From the IMG/VR virus record IMGVR_UViG_3300043399_000587, positions 1 through 64,000 of that record: a stretch of 64,000 bases of DNA, one strand, 5' to 3'. Below are positions 24,313-32,761 of the stretch, piece by piece. Below the pieces are notes generated by a model. It had not been told where the DNA came from. It did not search any database and saw nothing but the letters and a program-made list of their open reading frames with translations. Positions within the stretch are counted from its first letter, which is position 1, and each line of letters starts with the position of its first letter. Origin of the DNA: a virus. Position numbers and translations under genes: made by a program.

Positions 24313-25041
24313 ATGAAACTTACCGATTTTGACAAAAAAAATTTTGCCCCTAAAGCTTTGGCAGAAACCTATAAAGTAAATTTTGATGTATCCAGTTTGA
24401 ATAAAATTGCTACTCAAAATATGCTTAGAAAAATTAGAACACTAGCAATGGAAGCAAAAGAAGCTCCTGATTTTCAACGAAATCAAACTAGTCCATCTTA
24501 TATGAAACTAGTGTTTATGGAACAAGCTTTAGTAGAACATTATAACTATTTGCTATCCAAACCATCTTCACGAATCGTTTTTGAAAACGAGGAAGTTGAA
24601 AAGTCGCAAGTAGTGCTTGCAGCACAAGATATGGTAGACACTATACAAAAGATGCTTGAAGATATTGGACAGATGCAAGTTAAAGAATTACCTGCGTTAG
24701 TCGATTCTATCGAATCTGAAATAGGAGTCAATGAAGCAGAATCATACAACGACCAAGTTTCATCTCAACTAGATACACTAAGTGGTGCATTGAAAGCTGC
24801 ATTTGCTGCAATGAAAGCAGCAAGAAATTCTATAACAGGTCAGGGAAGTAGTAGCTTTACTGAACCAGAAGTTGATACAGCAATGGGTGATGAAATGGAT
24901 GGTATGGGTGATGAAATGGCTGGTATGGATGCAGGCGCTGATGCAGCGGCTGATGCTGACATGGCTGCACCAGCATTAGACATGCCCCCGGAAGAACCTG
25001 AAGCAGAACCTACAGGTGGAGTTGGTAGATCAAAGAGGTAA
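24313..25041 (+). CDS. Virion-associated protein with acidic Met/Asp/Ala-rich tail
   Basis: A 242-residue protein: MKLTDFDKKNFAPKALAET at the N-terminus, a helical central part (SQVVLAAQDMVDTIQKMLED) seen in T4-like cyanophage virion proteins, and a repetitive acidic tail with GDEMDGMGDEMAGMD. LAE|T near residue 18 would fit prohead-protease trimming. The function is not known. Confidence 0.75.
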   Translation: MKLTDFDKKNFAPKALAETYKVNFDVSSLNKIATQNMLRKIRTLAMEAKEAPDFQRNQTSPSYMKLVFMEQALVEHYNYLLSKPSSRIVFENEEVEKSQVVLAAQDMVDTIQKMLEDIGQMQVKELPALVDSIESEIGVNEAESYNDQVSSQLDTLSGALKAAFAAMKAARNSITGQGSSSFTEPEVDTAMGDEMDGMGDEMAGMDAGADAAADADMAAPALDMPPEEPEAEPTGGVGRSKR

Positions 25042-25045
25042 TTCA

Positions 25046-25375
25046 ATGAGACTCTACGAGTTCGCTGGTCCTGATCCAATGGTTACGAAACTCGTAGCAG
25101 TCACGGATCAGTTTAAAACAGATTTAGAAAAGGGGAAAGCTAATTCCAATATGTCGATTCCCGATTTCTTGCAATATCTAAAGAAATTTGATATTATAAT
25201 TGATAAGACAGACCTGTACGACATGATCAAAAAAATGCCTTTAAAAAATCTCATTTCCAATATTCAAGGGGATAAGATTACATTTAAAGGCTTAGAAAAT
25301 CCAGAGACTCCACCGGATGAAGAAAGTAAAAAAATTGTTGCAGGTATGGCTAAAAAAGCTGTAGGTCAACAATAA
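25046..25375 (+). CDS. Unknown phage protein, 109 residues
   Basis: Begins MRLYEFAGPDPMVTKLVAV. It is helical and charged, with a MSIPDFLQYLKKFDI segment. It sits between the acidic virion-associated protein and the Fe-S carrier; the next ATG follows its stop directly. Unrecognised. Confidence 0.75.
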   Translation: MRLYEFAGPDPMVTKLVAVTDQFKTDLEKGKANSNMSIPDFLQYLKKFDIIIDKTDLYDMIKKMPLKNLISNIQGDKITFKGLENPETPPDEESKKIVAGMAKKAVGQQ

Positions 25376-25696
25376 ATGTTAACTGCTACTGAATCCGCAA
25401 TCAAAAAAATAAAACAACAGTTAGAACGACGAGGCAAAGGTCTAGGCATACGTATTGGTGTCAAAACTACCGGTTGCTCCGGCTTAGCATATGTGTTAGA
25501 ATATGTTGATAATCCATCCGAAATAGATTATGCTATTGATTGTAATGGATGCTACATTTATGTAAATCCAAAAAGTTGTCCCTACATTCAAGGACTTACT
25601 ATTGATTACGTTAAGAATGGGCTTAATGAAGGCTTCGAATTTATCAATCCCAACGAAAAAGATAGATGTGGATGCGGAGAAAGTTTTAGAGTTTAA
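25376..25696 (+). CDS. A-type iron-sulfur carrier (IscA/HesB family)
   Basis: A 106-residue protein with all three ligand cysteines of the family: C34 in TTGCSGLAY and C98, C100 in DRCGCGESF. IscA-type proteins accept and deliver Fe-S clusters in the cytoplasm. Phage copies are thought to support host Fe-S supply or maturation of a phage Fe-S enzyme. It lies just ahead of a RecB-like nuclease, a family in which some members carry a 4Fe-4S cluster, though this one shows no obvious Cys set. Confidence 0.9.
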   Translation: MLTATESAIKKIKQQLERRGKGLGIRIGVKTTGCSGLAYVLEYVDNPSEIDYAIDCNGCYIYVNPKSCPYIQGLTIDYVKNGLNEGFEFINPNEKDRCGCGESFRV

Positions 25697-25732
25697 AACC
25701 TAATTTAGATACCAAAATCAAATTTTTAAATA

Positions 25733-26416
25733 ATGCTAATTAAGAAATACATATATACTCCAATTAATCGAATCGACACCGCCGAAGGACGTAGATATGT
25801 TACACCTGATGGAGAAAAATTACCTAGTGTAACAACAATCTTAGATGCAACTAAAACAGAAGAATCTAAAAAAGCGTTGCAAGAATGGCGTAAACGTGTA
25901 GGTCCACAAAAAGCGCAAGAAATTACGACTGAGGCTGCGGGACGAGGCACACGAATGCATAAGTGGCTTGAGAACTATATAAAGACGGGTGAAACAGGAG
26001 AACCCGGTACTAATCCATATAGTATTCAGAGCCATGACATGGCACAGTCTATTATTACTCACGGGCTTAGTAAATGCAACGAATATTGGGGTACAGAAAT
26101 CCCATTATATTTTCCTAAAGTGTATGCAGGAACCACAGACCTAGTAGGTGTACATGATGGTGTTCCTGCCATCATGGATCACAAGCAATCTAACAAGCTT
26201 AAAAAGCGTGAATGGATTGATGATTATTTCATTCAGCTAGCCGCATATGCTACTGCACATAATGAAGTATATGGAACAAATATACGAAAAGGTGTAATTT
26301 TTATGTGTACTCAGGATAATATCTATCAAGAATTTATCATTGAGGGAACCGAATTTGACAATTGGGTAAACAGGTGGTTCAGTCGAATTGAACAATATTA
26401 CATGAAGTTCCTATAA
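25733..26416 (+). CDS. PD-(D/E)XK exonuclease, RecB/MGME1-like
   Basis: A 227-residue nuclease. The N-terminal SVTTILDATK and GTRMHKWLE segments precede AGTTDLVGVHDG and MDHKQSNK, which supply the catalytic D...(D/E)xK. The QLAAYATAHNEVYG helix follows, as in the RecB-like family. It probably acts in DNA processing or recombination. It is transcribed with the Fe-S carrier. Confidence 0.85.
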   Translation: MLIKKYIYTPINRIDTAEGRRYVTPDGEKLPSVTTILDATKTEESKKALQEWRKRVGPQKAQEITTEAAGRGTRMHKWLENYIKTGETGEPGTNPYSIQSHDMAQSIITHGLSKCNEYWGTEIPLYFPKVYAGTTDLVGVHDGVPAIMDHKQSNKLKKREWIDDYFIQLAAYATAHNEVYGTNIRKGVIFMCTQDNIYQEFIIEGTEFDNWVNRWFSRIEQYYMKFL

Positions 26417-26425
26417 TGGTTTAGT

Positions 26426-26433
26426 GATAAATA
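26426..26433 (+). promoter_or_regulatory. Late promoter box
   Basis: GATAAATA 28 bp before the GIY-YIG gene at 26462. The spacer carries an imperfect inverted repeat around AAGTGTATT and AATACACTT that would form a hairpin at the start codon. Confidence 0.6.
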
Positions 26434-26461
26434 AGTGTATTACTGTTAAAAGAATACACTT

Positions 26462-27157
26462 ATGGTCATATATAAAACGGTCAACCAAATCAACGGCAAA
26501 TGGTATATTGGCAAAGATGCAAGAAATAGGTCTTACTATTTAGGATCAGGAAAAGCATTGGTCAATGCTTTGAGAAAGTACGGAAAACAAAACTTTATAA
26601 AAATCATTCTTGAAGAATGCAATGATCTTTCGCATCTCGCATTACGAGAAAAACATTGGATAGAATATACTTCTGCTACTAATGATCCAATGAGTTATAA
26701 TATTGCTCCCGGTGGAGAAGGCGGGGCCCGTAATGGATTAGTTGACTATGAAAAAATAGATTACAGCAATCATAAAATGACTGAAGCTATTAAATGGTTC
26801 AATTCTCTTACTGAATCTGAAAAAAAATCCTTTCATGCTAAACAAGCGGAAAGTAGATGTAAAGGTTGGTATGTTAGCAGAGTTGACGATTCCGCAGAAA
26901 CATACATACTTAATATTTCCCAATGGTGCAAAGACAACAATATAGACACCGGAATAGTATCAAGACTAACAAATCCCAAACATGCACTATTCCAAAAACA
27001 AGTCAAGGGATGGAGGTTCAAAAAAGAAAGGCAAAATCCTTTACCTAAATACATCAATCGCCAAAAAATAGGGCATCCTAATATTGCCTGCCAGGGTAAA
27101 TCATGGAAAATGGTTAACGGCAAACGAGTTTGGGTAAGTAAGGAGAATGCACAATGA
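26462..27157 (+). CDS. GIY-YIG homing endonuclease
   Basis: A 231-residue protein with GIY-YIG core MVIYKTVNQINGKWYIGKD, a REKHWIEYT helix with the catalytic-type Glu, and a C-terminal WKMVNGKRVWV module often found in phage GIY-YIG proteins. A hairpin over its start may keep it silent in late transcripts, a known device for free-standing phage homing genes. It overlaps the tail-fibre start by 4 bp. Confidence 0.9.
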   Translation: MVIYKTVNQINGKWYIGKDARNRSYYLGSGKALVNALRKYGKQNFIKIILEECNDLSHLALREKHWIEYTSATNDPMSYNIAPGGEGGARNGLVDYEKIDYSNHKMTEAIKWFNSLTESEKKSFHAKQAESRCKGWYVSRVDDSAETYILNISQWCKDNNIDTGIVSRLTNPKHALFQKQVKGWRFKKERQNPLPKYINRQKIGHPNIACQGKSWKMVNGKRVWVSKENAQ

Positions 27158-30100
27158 GTATCATCCAGATTTCAAAAATACAACAAAGATCAGGAAACAT
27201 CGTTGACTTACCTCAACTTGATGAGGCTGAATTTGGATTTGCGTCTGATGCTAAGAGACTTTACATTGGTAAAGTCTCTCCCAATGAGAATATTGAAGTT
27301 CTTACTTCTTATTCTAACATTTCTTTTAGCCAAATTGAAGGAGCTGTAGGTAACTTAGACATTTCTGCGATATCCGCAGATAACGGTCAAGTATTAACCT
27401 ATGATGGAACTAATTGGGTTAATCGTGGCGGAGATGCAGGTGGTGTAATAGATTTAGGAGATGTTTCAAACGTTAGAATAGACGGCGGCGCAATTGGATA
27501 TGTATTAGAAACTGACGGTACCGGTAATTTATCATGGACACCCAAATCTACAATCGTAGCTTATATTGCAAATATTTCCAATGCAAGCCCTGCAGTAGTT
27601 ACAACAACCGAAGATAATTTCTTTACAGACGGTGCAGCAGTAACATTTACAAATTTGCCTGGAATTTCAGGAAGTGTTGGTTTTAATTTAAATGGTGATA
27701 CACTTTATGCTAACGTATTAACATCCAATACTTTTTCTTTGTATACTGATTCAGGATTAACCACCCCATATAACGCTTCAGGTGATACAGCGTTTCCTAA
27801 TACAACAGTAACAGATACATCTGCTTCTAACAATAGAGTAACTGTAGGTTCATCTACACCATTTTCTTTGAATGATCCTATAAAATTTATAGGAACAATG
27901 TTTGGTGTTTTAGATTCTAACACTACTTATTATGTTAAAGCTAAACCAACCTCTACTACGATTACTTTATCATTAGAACCCGGTGGCACTACATTAATAC
28001 TTACAACTGCATCTGGTTCTTGTAGGGTTTATGCTACCGGTGGCAGAGTAATTACTGATGTCGGTGGATCAGGTACTACTTTAATTGCAGCCGGCGCCTC
28101 TCAAACGGTGCAATTTAATAATTCAGGGGTCCTAACAGGATCTAGTGATTTTACATTCACATCAGGTGCTACAAGCATTTTGGCATTAAATGGTAATGCA
28201 AACGTAGGTAATTTGAATGCAACAAGTTCAGTCATCGCATCCACCTTAACTTCAAATATAAGCACGGGTACAGCTCCATTAACAGTCACAAGCACTACAC
28301 GTGTTGCTAATTTAAATGTTTCATACTCAAACGTTAGTGATTTTGGTGTAGTAACTGCGCAAACTACAGGTACATTTTTTCCAGTTTTTGTTAATGGAAG
28401 TTCAACAGCAAATAGAGCACTCGGTGCAAATGCTAATTTAGGGTTTAATGCAGCTACCGGCAATCTTTCTGCTACAGTACTCTATGCAAATAGTACAATT
28501 ACCGCAGTTGGTAATATAGTTGGTGCTAATGTAAATACTGCAGGAAATGTTACAGCAAGTAGATTAATTTCAAATGTAGCTACAGGTACAGCTCCATTAA
28601 CAGTCACTAGTACTACACGTGTTGCTAATTTGAATGTTGCTCATGCTAACGTAGCAGATTTTGTAAATATCGCAGATGTAACAACTGGTACATTTTATCC
28701 AATATTAGCAAATGCTGCAACAGGTAATATTTCTGAAGGATCAAATGCGAATTTAACATTTAACGCAGCGACAGGAGCATTAAATGCCACTTTATTAGGT
28801 GGTACATTGACAACTGCTGCACAACCAAACATTACTAGTTTAGGAACATTAACATCATTAACAGTATCGGGCACGATGACTGCTAATGACATTGCAACAT
28901 TTGGTACTGCAGGTGATACATTAAACATCACAGGCGCCGGCAACACCAACGTTAATGGTGCTGGCGGCATCATTAATATTGCTGCAGCGCAAGGTAATGG
29001 TACAGGTCAGGGTGGTAATTTAACGTTAGCAGGCGGAAGTGCAAATAGTTCAGGTAATGCAGCAGGTGGTTTGGCAACTTTAACTGCAGGAAATGGTTAT
29101 GGACAAGGACAGGGCGGCACAGTAGGTATCTATTCTGGAGCCTCAGCAAATACATACGGTGCTAAAGGAGGTAACATTGTCATAACCGGTGGTACTTATG
29201 ACGGTGCCGGCGGCGACATGGAATTATCCGGTGGCGAAGCCGCTGGTCAAAATCATGTTGGTGGCGATATAACAATCAAGTCCGGCGCAAGTACAGGAAG
29301 TGCAGCAGTTGGTAGAATTATATTCCAAACTTCCACTGTAGGTAGTACAGGAAATACAGTACAAACATTGTCGGATAGAATCATAATAGATGATACCCAA
29401 ATGAATGTACGATTTACTACCGCATCTTCATCAACTACTACAGGTGCATTAGAAGTTGCAGGTGGAGTAGGTGTTGGTGGTAACGTTTATGCATTAGCAT
29501 TTTATGGTGCAGCGACTGGACTAACTTCTATACCAGGCGCAAATGTTTCAGGAACTGTTGCAAATGCAACTCATGCTTCGACTGCAAATACGGTAACCAA
29601 CTCTACACAATCGAACATCACTAGTGTAGGTACGTTATTAGGATTAAATGTAAGTACAGGGTCATTAACAGCAACTACACCTATTTTAATTGAACAAACA
29701 TGGAATAATTCTAGTGTTGCATTTACCGGCATCAGAGAAAACATCACTGATACTTCAAGTGCGGCAGGTAGTTTTTTACTTGATTTGCAAGTGGGTGGGA
29801 CCAGTCAGTTTGTTGTATATAAAAACGGTAATCTAAACGTCGGGCCTAGTAGCACCGGTAATATCGCAGCAGCCTCTATACAAGTTACAACATTAACAAC
29901 AGGTGCAAATACTACAGCAGGAAGTGTTACTGGTAATTGGACATTAACAGCAGGTTCACGATTCAATGCTACATATGCTGACTTGGCTGAATATTATGAA
30001 GCCGATCGTGAGTATGAAGCAGGTACTGTATTAGAGTTTGGTGGAGATAAGGAAGTTACATTGGCTGAAGATGCAACTACAAGAGTCGCTGGAGTTGTAT

Positions 30101-30345
30101 CTACTGATCCAGCATTTGCAATGAACGCTAAATGTCAAGGCATGGCTGTTCCTATAGCTCTACAAGGTCGTGTGCCTGTAAAAGTTAGAGGTAACATACG
30201 AAAAGGCGATATGATGATAAGTGGTGGAAATGGGTATGCAAGACCTGCTCCATCAAATCCAATAATTGGAACAATTATTGGTAAAGCACTAGAAAACTTT
30301 AATGGCGCCGATGGTGTCATAGAAATAGCAATAGGAAGATTATAA
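27154..30345 (+). CDS. Large tail-fibre protein
   Basis: A 1063-residue protein. The N-terminal IQISKIQQRSGNIVDLPQLD, then EAEFGFASDAKRLYIGK, matches the Mtd-type fibre attachment domain. The middle is Thr/Ala/Asn/Gly-rich with an internal duplication (TGTAPLTVTSTTRVANLNV at about 28260 and 28580). A TTYYVK module (near 27870-28030) is shared with three other virion proteins. The C-terminus (YADLAEYYEADREYEAGTV ... GTIIGKALENF) resembles the self-cleaving G2-type chaperone/peptidase domain of phage fibres. It likely forms a host-binding trimer. Confidence 0.85.
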   Translation: MSIIQISKIQQRSGNIVDLPQLDEAEFGFASDAKRLYIGKVSPNENIEVLTSYSNISFSQIEGAVGNLDISAISADNGQVLTYDGTNWVNRGGDAGGVIDLGDVSNVRIDGGAIGYVLETDGTGNLSWTPKSTIVAYIANISNASPAVVTTTEDNFFTDGAAVTFTNLPGISGSVGFNLNGDTLYANVLTSNTFSLYTDSGLTTPYNASGDTAFPNTTVTDTSASNNRVTVGSSTPFSLNDPIKFIGTMFGVLDSNTTYYVKAKPTSTTITLSLEPGGTTLILTTASGSCRVYATGGRVITDVGGSGTTLIAAGASQTVQFNNSGVLTGSSDFTFTSGATSILALNGNANVGNLNATSSVIASTLTSNISTGTAPLTVTSTTRVANLNVSYSNVSDFGVVTAQTTGTFFPVFVNGSSTANRALGANANLGFNAATGNLSATVLYANSTITAVGNIVGANVNTAGNVTASRLISNVATGTAPLTVTSTTRVANLNVAHANVADFVNIADVTTGTFYPILANAATGNISEGSNANLTFNAATGALNATLLGGTLTTAAQPNITSLGTLTSLTVSGTMTANDIATFGTAGDTLNITGAGNTNVNGAGGIINIAAAQGNGTGQGGNLTLAGGSANSSGNAAGGLATLTAGNGYGQGQGGTVGIYSGASANTYGAKGGNIVITGGTYDGAGGDMELSGGEAAGQNHVGGDITIKSGASTGSAAVGRIIFQTSTVGSTGNTVQTLSDRIIIDDTQMNVRFTTASSSTTTGALEVAGGVGVGGNVYALAFYGAATGLTSIPGANVSGTVANATHASTANTVTNSTQSNITSVGTLLGLNVSTGSLTATTPILIEQTWNNSSVAFTGIRENITDTSSAAGSFLLDLQVGGTSQFVVYKNGNLNVGPSSTGNIAAASIQVTTLTTGANTTAGSVTGNWTLTAGSRFNATYADLAEYYEADREYEAGTVLEFGGDKEVTLAEDATTRVAGVVSTDPAFAMNAKCQGMAVPIALQGRVPVKVRGNIRKGDMMISGGNGYARPAPSNPIIGTIIGKALENFNGADGVIEIAIGRL

Positions 30346-30632
30346 TGGCAGCATACATCTATACAGCAACAGGATCAAGTCAAAAATCAGCAGCTATACA
30401 AACAGACAAAGTAAGAATTTCTACTACAACATCTGCGATAGCAATTGCTGTTGGTGACGCTAATGTTACTGCAAACACAACAGCATGTGAAATTATTCCT
30501 GCAAATACAGTAATGAATAGCTTTATTGTGGGGCAGGATAATTACATTGCCTTTATAAATGTCGCAGGTACAGCCGGGGCCTTTAGTATAACAGAATTAG
30601 GAATGCCTCACGAAAACACTGGCACTGAATAA
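30345..30632 (+). CDS. Small virion protein
   Basis: A 95-residue Ala/Thr-rich beta-type protein beginning MAAYIYTATGSSQKSAAI. It overlaps the fibre stop by 1 bp. Probably a fibre- or head-associated structural component; unrecognised. Confidence 0.7.
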   Translation: MAAYIYTATGSSQKSAAIQTDKVRISTTTSAIAIAVGDANVTANTTACEIIPANTVMNSFIVGQDNYIAFINVAGTAGAFSITELGMPHENTGTE

Positions 30633-30659
30633 AACCCCATGTTGTTTTTTCAAAAAAAA

Positions 30660-30667
30660 TATAAATA
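30660..30667 (+). promoter_or_regulatory. Late promoter box, perfect T4 consensus
   Basis: TATAAATA preceded by an A-run. It serves the virion protein at 30752 through a leader of about 80 nt that contains a GC-rich patch (30697-30714). Confidence 0.75.
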
Positions 30668-30751
30668 CTTTGTTCAATATGAATCTATATTGACTTATGC
30701 GGTCCCCGCCGCGTAGTGGCTAAAACCCACAAATTATAAAGGAGAAAACAA

Positions 30752-32002
30752 ATGGGAAGACCTCTTAAAATAGCAAAAGCACAGGCAGTTATTACATTAA
30801 CTGCTACCAATGGTACTACCGAAGTGGTAACTACTAGTGCAAACTTTACAAATTTAGGCATAATTGCAGGAATGAGTTTTATACCTGCAAGCAGCGTAGG
30901 TAACTTGGTAGCTGGCACAACATATTGGATTCTTGAAGTAATAAATTCTGGAAACAATAGCACGTTTACTGTGTCGGAAACACAATTATCAGCTAATCCA
31001 AATTATACAAAATTTAATTTAGGTACAACTGCAGCACAATCTGTTGCATTGACAGTTAATGTAGTAGATGGATATTTCAATAATCCATTAGGTGGTGATG
31101 GATATCCAGCAACTAATTCTAATACATATAGCGTAGTAGGCGGTAACACTGCAATATATGGCAATCAAGTGTTATGCAATGTAGCTATAGGTATCACTGG
31201 AACAGGTACATTATATGGAACTAATACTAGTAATGTAGTAGGTGGATTGGGAACTGATTTGGCAAACATAGCAGCAGATTCAGTTATTCAATACATTGAT
31301 TCAACTGGCACTGCAGTCACACTAGGATATGTAGATACTGCAACAGGTACTGCTAATATTGAAATTTCAAATGCAACTGCAACTGGCAATTTCTTGACAA
31401 CAGTAGGTAATGCACAAACACTATACGCAAATCTACCTGTTGTATTGACAGATGATATAGGTGGTTTGACTGCAGGAACAACATATTTCGTTAAGGCAAT
31501 TCCTAACGCTGCTGCGTTTACTGTTTCATTAGCACCAGGTGGCGCAAACGTTGCTCTATCAGATGAAGACGCAGAATCATATGCACTTCAAGATACTACA
31601 TTGTTGACTGCTAATGCATCAGCTAACATTTCAGGTGCATCATTCATTTATGCTACACCAGAATCCGGATATATTGTTCGTCAAAAAGGCAAACAAAAAT
31701 ATCTAGTTAAAGGAGCTTCATCAGGATTAGTAGGAGCATGTTATACAGCAAACGTGGCTAATACAGCGATGTTACCTAATACAATGACTATTACTGCAAC
31801 ATATGCAAATGCAGCAACTGTTTTAGTACAATCATTGAGTGACCATACTGCTGAATTGTTTACATCTACTTCAGGTCCAGTAGCTACAGGTAATATTGTT
31901 CTTTCTAATGCTGATCCGGCATTTGGCACGTTCAATACTGCTTATGCTGCTAATACATATGGTGGCCAACCTTACCCAATCGTTACTATCGCAGGATCTT
32001 AA
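30752..32002 (+). CDS. Virion structural protein
   Basis: A 416-residue Ala/Thr/Asn-rich beta protein beginning MGRPLKIAKAQAVITL. It holds one copy of the TTYYVK-type module (AGTTYFVKAIPNAAAFTVS, near 31425-31560) and a YIVRQKGKQKYLVKG segment that I associate with structural proteins of T4-like marine phages. It has a ribosome site AAGGAG and its own perfect late promoter, implying high expression. Confidence 0.75.
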   Translation: MGRPLKIAKAQAVITLTATNGTTEVVTTSANFTNLGIIAGMSFIPASSVGNLVAGTTYWILEVINSGNNSTFTVSETQLSANPNYTKFNLGTTAAQSVALTVNVVDGYFNNPLGGDGYPATNSNTYSVVGGNTAIYGNQVLCNVAIGITGTGTLYGTNTSNVVGGLGTDLANIAADSVIQYIDSTGTAVTLGYVDTATGTANIEISNATATGNFLTTVGNAQTLYANLPVVLTDDIGGLTAGTTYFVKAIPNAAAFTVSLAPGGANVALSDEDAESYALQDTTLLTANASANISGASFIYATPESGYIVRQKGKQKYLVKGASSGLVGACYTANVANTAMLPNTMTITATYANAATVLVQSLSDHTAELFTSTSGPVATGNIVLSNADPAFGTFNTAYAANTYGGQPYPIVTIAGS

Positions 32003-32007
32003 TAATC

Positions 32008-32316
32008 ATGACGGCTGTTCCTATTAAAACGCAGAAAACTGAAACTGATATCGCAGTCCTACAAGTTAAAGTTGAAACTATTGAAGATAAATTGGGTGAC
32101 CTAAAATCTGATATAAAGGACGTGCGTGAAGCTTTGGATAAACATTCTCAAGATCACAGCCTTATGATTAAAAATATGCAGGATTCCAATTCAAGTGCCC
32201 ACAAGTCAATGGCCGAAAAAATCTCTAGTTTAGAAAAATGGCGTTGGATGATGATGGGAGCAGGAATAGTGATAGGTTCGTTAGGGTACGATACAATTGC
32301 AAAACTACTAAAATAA
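32008..32316 (+). CDS. Holin-like or XhlA-like membrane protein
   Basis: A 102-residue protein with a long coiled coil (about residues 12-75) and one C-terminal membrane segment (WMMMGAGIVIGSLGYDTIA). This layout fits XhlA-type haemolysin or holin-accessory proteins involved in lysis. The endolysin itself is at 53736-54359, so the lysis genes are not adjacent. Confidence 0.65.
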   Translation: MTAVPIKTQKTETDIAVLQVKVETIEDKLGDLKSDIKDVREALDKHSQDHSLMIKNMQDSNSSAHKSMAEKISSLEKWRWMMMGAGIVIGSLGYDTIAKLLK

Positions 32317-32338
32317 AAGGGGCTTAGGCCCCTTTTTT
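32315..32338. terminator. Bidirectional terminator between converging genes
   Basis: Stem AAAAGGGGC / GCCCCTTTT with a TTAG loop, with T-runs on both strands. It separates the holin-like gene (+) from the Nudix gene (-). Confidence 0.9.
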
Positions 32339-32737
32339 AATCAGTGATTTGATCTTTTCTTGAACTACGTCAAAATTGATAGTGTTAAATAAACCCGGAT
32401 GTAGTGGCTTAGGATACACCGAACTATCGATCCAAGAATAACCTAAATGTTCATCATTTAATATAGGAATAAATTCTTCTTTTACTGTACAAAAAAATGT
32501 ATGATACACGAAAGAATTATTTACAAACTTCTGAATGGGTATCAGCTTGGCATCAGTGGGAAAGAATCCTATTTCTTCTGTACATTCTCTGTATAGACCT
32601 TCTAACAAGGTTTCTTCTTTCTCTATTTTCCCACCCGGAATACCCCAAGAACCAAAATTCTTTTCATCACTACGTAATAGGTACAAGAATCTTTTGGTGT
32701 TTTCTGTATAAAAGAATATGCCGGCTGAAACACTCAT
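32324..32737 (-). CDS. Nudix hydrolase
   Basis: A 137-residue protein with a complete Nudix box: G36, E42, R50-E51, E54-E55 and G57 (in GGKIEKEETLLEGLYRECTE). Nudix enzymes hydrolyse nucleoside diphosphate-linked compounds. T4 NudE acts on ADP-ribose and dinucleoside polyphosphates; the substrate here is unknown. It is the last gene of the minus-strand neck operon. Confidence 0.9.
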   Translation of the reverse strand: MSVSAGIFFYTENTKRFLYLLRSDEKNFGSWGIPGGKIEKEETLLEGLYRECTEEIGFFPTDAKLIPIQKFVNNSFVYHTFFCTVKEEFIPILNDEHLGYSWIDSSVYPKPLHPGLFNTINFDVVQEKIKSLIKKGA

Positions 32738-32761
32738 GATGAAATAATATAGGAATTTGAA

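Noticed and set aside
28101-28973. Minus-strand open frames across the tail fibre
   Set aside because: They are shadows of Thr/Ala/Asn-rich coding sequence and lack ribosome sites.
27154-30345. Mtd-like fibre N-terminus suggesting a diversity-generating retroelement
   Set aside because: No reverse transcriptase gene and no template/variable repeat pair were found nearby; the internal repeat is an ordinary duplication.
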